DNA from: Schizochytrium sp. TIO01
Lineage: Eukaryota; Sar; Bigyra; Thraustochytrida; Thraustochytriidae
Assembly: GCA_004764695.1 (NCBI GenBank)
Contig: SMSO01000014.1
Span: forward strand, 3,485,148-3,549,147
DNA: 64,000 nucleotides
Reading direction: 5' to 3'
The translations under genes were made by a program, and so were the position numbers. The notes below the pieces were generated by a model that saw nothing but the letters and a program-made list of their open reading frames with translations, was not told the DNA's origin and ran no database searches. Shown here piece by piece: positions 55,191 to 64,000 of this stretch. Within the stretch, counting starts at the first letter, position 1. Each line of letters starts with the position of its first letter.

Positions 55191-58100
55191 CTATGATACT
55201 CTGGTACTCTCAATAGACACGGGAATGCGATGATGTTGAGAAGGTGGTTGCTTCTTTCGACGCGCCGGAAAAGATTGTTCTAGTGCTTGCTCCTTTGGAA
55301 TCTGCTCGTCTATATCCTGCCGCTGCCTGCGACCAGATATGGACCTTGCTCTTGTTAGACGTTTTATCTCATCGATAGAGCGAGTCTGGTTATTCAAGTC
55401 AAGGCCGGTCGCAATCCAGTGTTTTAGAAGATCACGCATACTCCAAATTGTGCTATTAGAGCCAATTCTAACAGGGTCAGATATATTGTTGTTCCCCATC
55501 ACATCAGTCCATGACAGACTGAATCTGCGAGAATTTCGAGGCAGTTCTTCCCAAATTAAGGCTTCTGCAGCTTCTAGACGCAGTTGCCGCTGCCATTCTG
55601 GCCAGGTTTCTAGCCAAATTTCAAAATCTGCACCCGAAACATCAAGAGCGGCACGCCGTGCCTCGTCAATTTCTTCATCAGAAACGTGCATATACTGTGG
55701 GAAAAGCATATCTTCGCTGGATACGGGCAGCTCTAAATCATCCTTCAAGGATATTTCAAAGCGCAAAAATACACAAACGTCGTCTGCAGCAGAGAGACTT
55801 GAGATTTTTCGCACACAGTGCTGATGCACGATTTCGAGACGCATGACTCCAAGTCCCAAACGCCTAAGAGCATTTCTGTCACCTCGTGCTTGACCAATCA
55901 GACCTACAAGAGTAAGTTGATTGAGGGCCCATATTGGTTTATCACCGCAAGCGTCGACAGAATCAACCATATGCCCAATGATCTCGGAGCGAGCATATTC
56001 GTCATTAACTACCGAATTGAGAGCATTCAGGACTCGGCGAGCTAATCCAACCTGCAGATTCTCGTTGCGGAACTCCTTGGACAAACGAAGCTTCGAGAGA
56101 AACTGCAAAACCCCGCGTCGGTCACTAGGCTCAATGTATTGCTCAAGTGGAAGTGTATCCTCTGGTTCTTCACGCCCAGCTTTACGAAACCAGAATGCTA
56201 AAGCGTGCTCAAACGAGGAGAACTCACCACCATTCAGCATGTCTAGCTCTACCCTAGATGCTCGACTACCGGCAAGCTCCAATGTAAGTATATCACCAAC
56301 TGTGCTACGCATATCAAAATGAAATCTTAAGTTTCGTGTCTGGGAAGATCGTAGCCTTGATATCATAGCTTGGGTAATTCCCGATCCAGCAAGGTAAATA
56401 TTATGCTTACCCCCGGAGATTGTAGGACCCCAATCAAATATACAAGTGGGCAGCTCAGTAATATTTAAGCAACCCTCGATGCTGAGATCTTCGCCGACGG
56501 TGAATCGGCGGGGTAGCTTGCAGAGGGCCACACAATCTCGCAGATTTAGTGATTGACCAACTTCAATCGACCGGAGTCTGGCAAGAGCAGTGCAACCACC
56601 CAGATCGAGATTACCCCCTATTTGAAGGTGTCGACCAAGGGAACGAAGATTTCTGCACTTCGGTAATAAGAGGCTACCAGGCACGTGTAGGTCGTCGCAC
56701 AGAGTCTCCAGGCACTCCGCTTCAGACGAGTAGACATTTAAATGAGGTTTAAAACCCTTTGGGAACTTTGTGAGAGAGTTGGCAATAATCCACACGTCAC
56801 CAAAGACCTCAAGGTGCTCTGGTAGGTAGGTCAACTCATCATACAAGGTAAGATACAGATCATCGTTCACAATCCAGCCGTTTGGAAGCTCAAGATTAGG
56901 ACAATTCCATGGGTGGATACGGCCCTGTACCCGCTCCTGAATGTCACTTTGGAGTCTGCGCAGGCCTGTACACCCGAAAAGGTCTAAGTCGCCATCCACA
57001 CGTAAGTCTGCAGGGAGCTCTTCAAGAGCTGTACAGCATCGCAGTCGCAGGTTCCCCGTGCGCAATCGTGAGGGTAGCGAACGAAGACTTGTGCATCCTG
57101 ATAAGTTACATGAACGCTCCACTCGCAAACCTGAGGGAATGCGCTCTAGAGAGGTGCAACGACTCGCATCCAGCATACCCACGCGACGCAGACGAGACGG
57201 TAAGCGCCGAAGCTCTGGGCAATTCGAGAAATTTAAAACATCTTGAACAACTTCAAGAATGCGCGGGGCTGTCTCCAAGGATGCCATATTCGCAGCAAAT
57301 AGGCTCCCTTTAATCCGCGAGGTGGTAAAGTCTAGAGCTTTAATTGAGCTGCACATGCTGACTCCAAGGCCATTGATAATCGGAAGACCAGCGGGAATAG
57401 ATGTTAGACTCGTGCAACCTTGCATCTCAATGTAAGAACCTACATCAATATATGTGCTGATTCGTTTCAGCGATGTGCAATCACGCAAAGTTAACGCACC
57501 ACCAACCATTAAATCATCACCAAGCTCCTCGAGTGATGTGCAATGGTCTAAATCAAGATTTCCCTTAACTTCAAAGCGAGCAGACGTGCGCAGCTTTCGA
57601 ATCTTAGTACACCTTGAGAGATTCATATCGCCTTGTACGATAAGGCGTATCAGAGGCTGTCGTAAATACAAATTGGCACAGCGACTGGCACACAGGTGTC
57701 CGTCAACTTCAAGACTTTCAGGTAAACTTTCCAGTCCGGTTTCAATAAGTCCAAGCGAACCTGTTACGTGCATACTACCAGGTAATTGTTTAAGCTTATC
57801 CAGTCCACTCACATTGAGCGTGCCGTGCAATTCACCAAAATCTGGGAGACTTGATAAAAGCTTAAATGATGTGAAGTCAAGCACTGGTTTTTCAGGGCAT
57901 TTCTTAAGCAGCACGCACAGGGCTTGGTCATTGGCATCTTCTTCTGGAAGGTCAAGGTTCAAGTCCCAGAGTTGCATTAGTGTAAGAGATCGAAGGGCCT
58001 GCACCGTAGTGAAACCACCGTGTCTAAGCGCTTCGCAGACACGCTCGGCCATTTCTATAATCTTTTCTGATGAACTTGAGGACTGAAAATGTTGCATTAG

Positions 58101-58391
58101 AGCCCATCGTATCTTTGCCTCTTCCAGATGCCTTCGCCCGGTACTGTCTGCCTGATCTTCGAAGAGAAAGTCATACACACGTTTGCAAGCTTTCACTCGT
58201 TGTTTACGCTCATTTTGAGGTATGTCCCGTTCCTCGGACCAAACCTCACAGCAAGTCATAAGTTCTTCAGCGTACATTTTGGCAGACTTACGCCGTAATT
58301 CTCTCCCAGATGTTTTTGTTGAAGGTTTTCGTAAGTCTTTCAGTTTGTCTGCAATCACGCTTGGCCGTGACATTTGGCTGGACCTTGGCAT
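55191..58391 (-). CDS. Leucine-rich-repeat protein with NEL-type E3 ubiquitin ligase domain
   Basis: 1066 residues from ATG 58391 (the frame opens six codons earlier at TTG). Residues ~30-120 are helical and charged. Residues ~165-690 are about 22 irregular leucine-rich repeats of ~20-22 residues, pattern V-x-G-x-L-x-L-x-x-C-T-x-L-x-x-L-P. Residues ~695-950 match the NEL fold of bacterial IpaH/SspH-family ligases in order: a helical start, then a CGDKPIWALNQL segment with the predicted catalytic Cys815 and Asp817 of the C-x-D motif, then MRLEIV, an acidic-before-hydrophobic DDVCVFLRFEISL block, LELPVSSEDML, and a final WLETWPEWQRQL. In that family ubiquitin is transferred through the Cys. A U-box-like stretch follows at ~955-1015. 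No signal peptide, no intron, no frameshift. Base composition resembles the other genes. Call rests on motif order read by eye; the LRR part alone is certain. Confidence 0.8.
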   Translation of the reverse strand: MPRSSQMSRPSVIADKLKDLRKPSTKTSGRELRRKSAKMYAEELMTCCEVWSEERDIPQNERKQRVKACKRVYDFLFEDQADSTGRRHLEEAKIRWALMQHFQSSSSSEKIIEMAERVCEALRHGGFTTVQALRSLTLMQLWDLNLDLPEEDANDQALCVLLKKCPEKPVLDFTSFKLLSSLPDFGELHGTLNVSGLDKLKQLPGSMHVTGSLGLIETGLESLPESLEVDGHLCASRCANLYLRQPLIRLIVQGDMNLSRCTKIRKLRTSARFEVKGNLDLDHCTSLEELGDDLMVGGALTLRDCTSLKRISTYIDVGSYIEMQGCTSLTSIPAGLPIINGLGVSMCSSIKALDFTTSRIKGSLFAANMASLETAPRILEVVQDVLNFSNCPELRRLPSRLRRVGMLDASRCTSLERIPSGLRVERSCNLSGCTSLRSLPSRLRTGNLRLRCCTALEELPADLRVDGDLDLFGCTGLRRLQSDIQERVQGRIHPWNCPNLELPNGWIVNDDLYLTLYDELTYLPEHLEVFGDVWIIANSLTKFPKGFKPHLNVYSSEAECLETLCDDLHVPGSLLLPKCRNLRSLGRHLQIGGNLDLGGCTALARLRSIEVGQSLNLRDCVALCKLPRRFTVGEDLSIEGCLNITELPTCIFDWGPTISGGKHNIYLAGSGITQAMISRLRSSQTRNLRFHFDMRSTVGDILTLELAGSRASRVELDMLNGGEFSSFEHALAFWFRKAGREEPEDTLPLEQYIEPSDRRGVLQFLSKLRLSKEFRNENLQVGLARRVLNALNSVVNDEYARSEIIGHMVDSVDACGDKPIWALNQLTLVGLIGQARGDRNALRRLGLGVMRLEIVHQHCVRKISSLSAADDVCVFLRFEISLKDDLELPVSSEDMLFPQYMHVSDEEIDEARRAALDVSGADFEIWLETWPEWQRQLRLEAAEALIWEELPRNSRRFSLSWTDVMGNNNISDPVRIGSNSTIWSMRDLLKHWIATGLDLNNQTRSIDEIKRLTRARSISGRRQRQDIDEQIPKEQALEQSFPARRKKQPPSQHHRIPVSIESTRVS

Positions 58392-60865
58392 CGTTACAAA
58401 TATCTCCAATTCTTCGCGACGACCGTCACTCGGTGTGCCCTCTTCCTGAAGTTGATGTTGCGAACTCCTTTGATACTACTATTCTGAGGAAGTCTATGTC
58501 CTTCTGTGTTAAGAAGGCTAGAGTTTGACTTAAATTAGTTTGCACGAATGTCTACAAATAACCGAACTCGAGACGACTAAAGAAGAGGGTTGAAGGGCAC
58601 CTTAAGACGGTATACTGCAACTGTCAAGACCAGTAAACACTAATGTAATACCTGGTAAAACCAGCTTTCTCAACGTGAAGAGTCGTGCGTATATTTCTCT
58701 CTCCCGTGCAATGCAGCAACTCTGATGCTTTCTGGGGCGATTCGTAGCACCCTAGCAACGGGTTTCAGGTGTGTCGTTCTCCCTTTCTTTTGAGGTTGCC
58801 TCAAGATGAACCAGCCTTTCGTTGGTCTCTTCGCTCCTGGGCTTCCCTCGCCCTCGACTCTGCTGTCGCTGCTCCTCTTCCCCACTGCAGCTCGTACGTT
58901 GCTTTGCACTCAGCCTTGCGGCTCTCTGCAATTGCACGTTTGCACAAGTGCAAGAGGCCAAAGTTGTGAAGGGGCGATTTCGTAGCTGTCCAAGTTGAGC
59001 CTTTAGGGATGTAATTTGTGTAGGTAATTCATTGATGTAGTGATCTTGGAAGTAAAACAGCGCTCCGACAACAACAAAGAAAACTCGCTCTTTCCATGAA
59101 AACGACGACCTTCAGATTAGTGCGTACCTGCCTGTGCCCGACTACCCTTGAAACCTGCGTCCAATAGCAGAGCACACTGAGCTGCAGCTAATACGTGCAG
59201 GTAATTCTTTCGAGGCTGGGCTTGTATAACTCGAAAATGGCACTCCGAGGATTCAAGCGGGGCCCAGAGGGTGTGTACTACGATCTGTACAAGAAACGTG
59301 AAGGATTCTTTCCAGTTTAGGGGAAGTGAGGTCCTGGTTTCAAGGTGGTGCGATTCCCTTTCAGCCTAAGCACATGCCGACGAATGAATCGAAGCAGATC
59401 GAACTCGGTGTTTCCAAGCTTCGCCTAGCCACACTGCGTGTGCTTGGAGCATCAGAAGTACTAGTAGCCGGACTATTTGGTACAGGAGCGCAGCTCGATT
59501 CGGCGGGGCAAGCTGTGCAGTACGAAATCGGTCTAAATCTTGAAGCACATTATTCTGCATCGGTGAGGATCGATTGCGTTGGCACGCGCTGCGGCCTTGC
59601 AAGATTGACAACTCCAAGTGCATGGATGGCAATAACTGCCTAAAAGCTGAGTTTCGCCAAACTCCTCTGTACAACTTTGCAATTGGCGCTTCCCAGAAAA
59701 GTCATGAAAATAATAATTCTTCGTGGAGCTCAGGAGCGTCTAGGAGTGGAATGATTATAATGTAGGCCAGAAGGAGTTATTGCCAAAGTTTCTGTACTAT
59801 CTCCTATCGCCTCGATGTTTGGGCTCTGATCCCATATTATACTTCCCAGCGCTCTCACTTCGTCATCTTCCTGACAACTGCGCCGTCACCGTAGATCGGC
59901 GACGCGAAGGTCAAGCACAGCTGACCTCCCTCGGCGCGGACTTTATCTAATTGAAAATTGAATTGCGCTTGGACACAGCATTCTGAAACAGGCTTGAGTT
60001 CAGACGTTCATATGTTCTGCACTTGCACAGGACAATCGCGAACTGATCTCGAAGCCCGTGCCTTCAGCGACGCCTATCCGAGAATGAAATGCGAGTGTCT
60101 TCTACTTTTGATCTCCTTCCTATAACACCAGACACCCTCAAAGCCCGTGAACGCTCGAGCAGGCCTCAAAAGATGTTGTCGAAGGCTGGCCGATTGACCG
60201 CCTGCTTCAAACGCGCGGGCTGCGAAGAAATGCGCATGAGGGTAAGGGGTTTGTAAGTGATGTTGGATCCGAGGTGAGATACAACTTGAGAGGTCAGCAT
60301 GTCAGATCTAGATTCTCTTAAATCAGAACAGCCAAACAACAAGGTTGGACTTGAGAGACATCGTTGCAATCGCGCTGCAGCTTTGCGACACCGAACAGAC
60401 TTATCCCTGGATTCCATACGAGGAGGCATTTGATATGATTGTTTTGATCAAAGGATATATGGGATCCATTCATGTCAAGGGCTCAGCTAGAGGGTGGGGG
60501 GGGGGGGGGGCATTTCCCCCCGTAGAATAACTCTTGCATTGAGGAGCGGGGCAAATGAAGCGTATAAATTCCTCAGCACGGCTTCGAGGAAAAGCCTGCC
60601 GAGCTATACTCCACTACGATGCTAATTGGATAGAACTAATTTTTGGATATGAAAATCACTCAACTTATATTTAGTTTTATTGTCAAGTTTACATAACTTT
60701 GTACTTCCTTTGCTTCAATCTAAGAAAAGTAAGAATAATAGGTTACAACAACAAATATTGCACGAAGGCAGCCGCGTATGCATTCTGCAACACTAGACGT
60801 TGAAAAGTTATGAACTGCTACCCTGCAGGCCGTAACAAACGAGGCCACGCTTCTTTCCCCAATAT
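58392..60865. other. 2.5-kb region without a convincing gene
   Basis: Holds the promoter side of the LRR-NEL gene and, at its right end, the 3' end of the DUF707-like gene. The plus-strand frame at 59326-59643 has no recognisable domain and is matched by an antisense frame of equal length. A run of about 15 G residues is at 60496-60510. Confidence 0.45.
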
Positions 60866-62086
60866 TTATGTTTCTTGAAACTCTAGAATCTCAGCAGCTT
60901 CAGGATAAGAACTCGGCTCGCGATGGGTGAGGGCTATACGGGTAGCAGCAATGCGTTTCTCATAACGTGAAAGCTGCATTTTTGCGCTGACCATATCCAC
61001 ATCGTGGTCTAAATCACGCTTATTGAATGGTTGACAGCCAAACATACGCAGAGTTAGGTCAAGTTCGCGGTACGGTTGCACATTAAATTTTTCGTAGAGT
61101 GAACCCGAGCGCATCGTGCTTATGCTACCGACGTGGTTTGCAGGGGTTACATCGATAGATGCAATTGGGGGAAATCGCAGCAAATGTACCCATAGCCAAT
61201 CCAAGCCCCATCCGCACCGCGTATGATCGTTCATAATGGTAGGCAGGATGTAAAGAAATGCATCCATACGAAAGAATGGTGCCATTATCTCTACAAAGTT
61301 TACATGGTGCATAGCGACACCCCTTTTCACGCGCAAATGAGCGTAGTGGCTTTGTTCTGGATTGATCGATGGTTGGCCCAGCCGGATATCGAAGGCAGCT
61401 GCAAGCCGCAACATCAGATCAACATCCTTTGAGCGCATTTCTACATCATCATCAGGAAGCCAGATATACTCGTAGGATTCTAGATCAATGCTCGGAATCA
61501 ACTCTCGATATACTTGCCACTTGATCCCATGGGCTTGCTTGAAGTACTTTGCATTTGATTTGTAGAAATCTGCAATATCAGGATTATTTCCGTAGTATGC
61601 AACTGCTAAATCTACATTAGGGAGGGACCACCAAGGGTCACTCGCCAGAGCATGTGTTGAATGGTCGCCCGCTGCAATGAGAATTAAGTAACGACCGTGA
61701 ACTTTCGCGAGCTGTTCCAAGGTCCACCAAGCAGGAGGATCGCTTGCATCAAAGGGCGCTGGAGGTACTGGTTCATCATCTACATAAAGCGGATTCCAGT
61801 TGTAGATCACGTCAATTGGCTTACACCAATCTTCCCGCTGATTTGTTTTGATCTGCTTGCCGTGTGGCTGGGTAGGTCGATGCGTGTATGCGAGATGTCT
61901 TAGGTTCAAATAGCCCTCCGGATCAGCGTCCCCCAAAAGAACGACAGAGTCCTGACTCCCGTGTAGACCAGAGAGAGCATAACGTGCTGACTGCTCAGAG
62001 CTGACAATAGTTGACCAGAATTTGTATTCACAGCGACCTATATATAGAACTAGCAGCACCAGGCACGAATAAAAAAGAATGCGCAT
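60866..62086 (-). CDS. Type II membrane glycosyltransferase-like protein (DUF707-like)
   Basis: 406 residues from ATG 62086; the open frame extends upstream only to a TTG at 62167. Residues 2-17 are a hydrophobic signal anchor with a short cytosolic start, giving a type II (Golgi/ER-luminal) topology. The luminal domain has the DUF707-like order: a Lys/Arg stretch with YEYIWLPDDDVEM (acidic triplet at 212-214, a plausible metal or nucleotide-sugar site), LGQPSINPEQSHYAHL, the FVEIMAPFF block, the GWGLDWLWVHLL block, and a conserved final HVGS. These are the hallmarks of DUF707 proteins, generally thought to be glycosyltransferase-like but without an established reaction. The Cys residues in the luminal part could form disulfides. 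No introns needed. Confidence 0.8.
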   Translation of the reverse strand: MRILFYSCLVLLVLYIGRCEYKFWSTIVSSEQSARYALSGLHGSQDSVVLLGDADPEGYLNLRHLAYTHRPTQPHGKQIKTNQREDWCKPIDVIYNWNPLYVDDEPVPPAPFDASDPPAWWTLEQLAKVHGRYLILIAAGDHSTHALASDPWWSLPNVDLAVAYYGNNPDIADFYKSNAKYFKQAHGIKWQVYRELIPSIDLESYEYIWLPDDDVEMRSKDVDLMLRLAAAFDIRLGQPSINPEQSHYAHLRVKRGVAMHHVNFVEIMAPFFRMDAFLYILPTIMNDHTRCGWGLDWLWVHLLRFPPIASIDVTPANHVGSISTMRSGSLYEKFNVQPYRELDLTLRMFGCQPFNKRDLDHDVDMVSAKMQLSRYEKRIAATRIALTHREPSSYPEAAEILEFQET

Positions 62087-64000
62087 GTAATTTACAGAGA
62101 AATAATGAGCTTTTTGTGGATGGTGAAAAATGCTTAAGCTCGTTCCTCTCTCAGGGGGTGCGCGCAAAGACCCCCTGCTATGCGATGAAGTACGATAGTG
62201 AATGGTAAGTTTGAGCTTACAAACCTTGGGTGTGATTGCTTGATCGCCTGGAGATTACGCAAGGCCAGGATTCGAGTTTGTTATAATCTTTTCAAACGTG
62301 ATGAGCTTGTATGACTGTGTCGTATAATTAGCTTTTGCTTTGGGGGATTGTTGTTAGAAAGTTGGTCTCCGCTACTAAGACACGCTTCTATTCAGGTTTT
62401 GAACGAATAGAAGTAACTTCGCACAGAGAAAGCATGTACTATTGAAAGAAAGTTGTCGCTGTCTTTTCTACCTCCCAACGAGTTTGTACTGTTGGCCTTC
62501 CTTAATGTAGTCGCCCCGAATTCGTTTTTGCAGTGCCAAAAAGATCTAGGTTTGCCACCCAACAATTTTGGCCACTTGGACGCGCACTTCGAAAGTGCTA
62601 CTCTACGGAAGCTTCAGTCTTACGCTAAACCAGAAGGGGATTAGATAAAGCGAAGAGAGCAGCAAGCGCCTCACAAGGTCAGCAAGAAATGTTTAGAGAG
62701 CTTCAGACTCAAGTCAAAATCTGCGCTGGACAATGCAATTTATGATATTGGATGACACGAACGAGCACCGGAATTCGACAAGACAAGTCAGTGCCCTTTC
62801 CGTTCACGGCTAAGTGTCAGCTATGACACCGCAGGTAAACCTAGCTTCGGTGCCACAGGCTTTTGCCACGGACCTCGATCTGAACAAGAGCGCTCGTCCT
62901 AGCGCTGCGGTTCACGACCTGGTCTACTGAATTTTGGGTGCGCTAGAATCAACCTTTGAACGATGAGACAAACGCAGCCCAACTTAAAAAGTCCTCCCCC
63001 GAACGATTCAAGGTAGGGGCGGGCAACACAGCTGGCCAGCTGCAACAGCCACCTGCCTGGCGCTGGCAGCGAGGGATCCCTCGCTAGGCCTAGCGGAAGC
63101 AGGTTTGCTTGCAAGTTGCTAGCACTTAACTTGCAAGCTTTATGATGCTGTCATAGGACTCTTTTAGAGTATTCTATTAGTAGTACGAGTGCTTCGTGTT
63201 CACGCTTTTAAACAACAAAGTCAAGAAAGAAAGTTGTTGATTAGAAAGACTTGAAGAAGAAGACATCTGAGAAAGTGGTCGAGCGTGGTATTGAGCTCAC
63301 TCGTACGGTGGTGGCGTAAAGAATCTAAAGGAGACTATTCACATGATCTAGCAGCTGCAGGTGAATGATTGAAAAGAAGTGCAAATAAGCACATGCTTTT
63401 GTGACATTGTGCACAACTCAATGTAGAATGACGGTACTTAGGCCTACCTACTTTGGCGACGTGTCACAGGAAGAAGAAGACAATGATGGCTATCGCTCGT
63501 TCATAATGACAATGTCACCAAGAAAGATTTCTACCATAACAAGGAGCTGCAAAAGCTTGTTCTCTACCAAAGGTAGAGGTGACACAAGGACTGCAATTAG
63601 TCGACTAGGTTGCTTTTATTCTACCACCCAAGTGCCGCAGAGCATCTTACGATTCGTTAGAAATGATAGCAAGTGATATGAGTGATACCTGCAAAGAACA
63701 GAGGGCTTATGACATATGCAAGCGCTCAAGATCGCCAGATGTACCTACACAGTTCAACAGAGAGATGACCACCACTATTCATGCGAGTCGATCAGGATCT
63801 GTTTCCGAAAGTGGGTGTTGAATTTTTCGCTGGGTCTTTTTGATGTATCGGTGCGCATTGGGTTGTGCACAACTCAATATGTGCTGCTAGCTATTTCTAC
63901 TCTAGGGCAGTTGTCAGTGACTATGAACCGCCGGTATTGCTGTATTGCTGCTGGTCAATACAAAATCTCAAATTCATAGGAGTGATTATCCTGAGGTTTA
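62087..64000. other. Right-hand region without a convincing gene
   Basis: No gene recognised in 1.9 kb. Contains the promoter of the DUF707-like gene and two copies of a 16-bp sequence at 63407 and 63863. Short open frames (up to 91 codons) lack recognisable features. A gene could begin just outside the window. Confidence 0.4.
63407..63878 (+). repeat. Pair of 16-bp direct repeats
   Basis: TTGTGCACAACTCAAT at 63407-63422 and 63863-63878, 456 bp apart. The first 10 bases (TTGTGCACAA) are palindromic. No terminal repeats or open frame between them suggests a transposon. Confidence 0.6.

Overview
The window is eukaryotic nuclear DNA. It has monocistronic genes on both strands with long non-coding gaps, GT-AG introns that restore conserved protein motifs, eukaryote-type gene families (an N-glycosylation mannosyltransferase, a formin, a severin/fragmin-type actin regulator, a BK-like potassium channel) and many microsatellites. 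The genes are intron-poor. A formin fused to a PTEN-like domain, together with duplicated CCDC53-like repeats, points to a stramenopile. An intron-poor labyrinthulomycete/thraustochytrid is my best guess, but this is inference and no rRNA or organelle marker is present to confirm it.

Layout. 0-8 kb: a small two-helix membrane protein, an ALG9-type mannosyltransferase whose first exon is hidden behind a 229-nt intron, and a large membrane protein built from an internal duplication. 8-16 kb: a complete Xaa-Pro aminopeptidase P (+), convergent with a PTEN-like/C2/FH2 formin (-) whose two halves lie in different frames. 17-22 kb: a Slo/BK-type potassium channel (-), whose pore exon and RCK exon are joined by a 129-nt intron directly after the selectivity filter. 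24-26 kb: a signal-anchored beta-propeller protein (+). 30.5-32 kb: a severin/fragmin-like gelsolin-family protein (+). 34.4-37.4 kb: one probable gene (-), unrecognised, spread over three reading frames that two short candidate introns would reconcile. 37.4-55.2 kb: about 18 kb with no convincing gene but many microsatellites, including about 41 perfect copies of a 4-bp unit. 55.2-58.4 kb: a leucine-rich-repeat protein ending in what looks like a NEL (bacterial IpaH/SspH-type) E3 ubiquitin ligase domain plus a possible U-box. 60.9-62.1 kb: a type II membrane DUF707/glycosyltransferase-like protein.

There is no operon logic. The shared themes are actin control (formin, severin-like protein), secretory-pathway glycosylation (ALG9, DUF707-like protein) and membrane proteins. 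The stand-out gene is the LRR-NEL ligase, a domain best known from bacterial pathogen effectors, here in an intact ORF inside eukaryotic DNA. Several genes start downstream of the longest open frame because those frames begin at TTG or GTG; I used the first ATG. All intron calls come from reading-frame and motif continuity only, with no transcript evidence.
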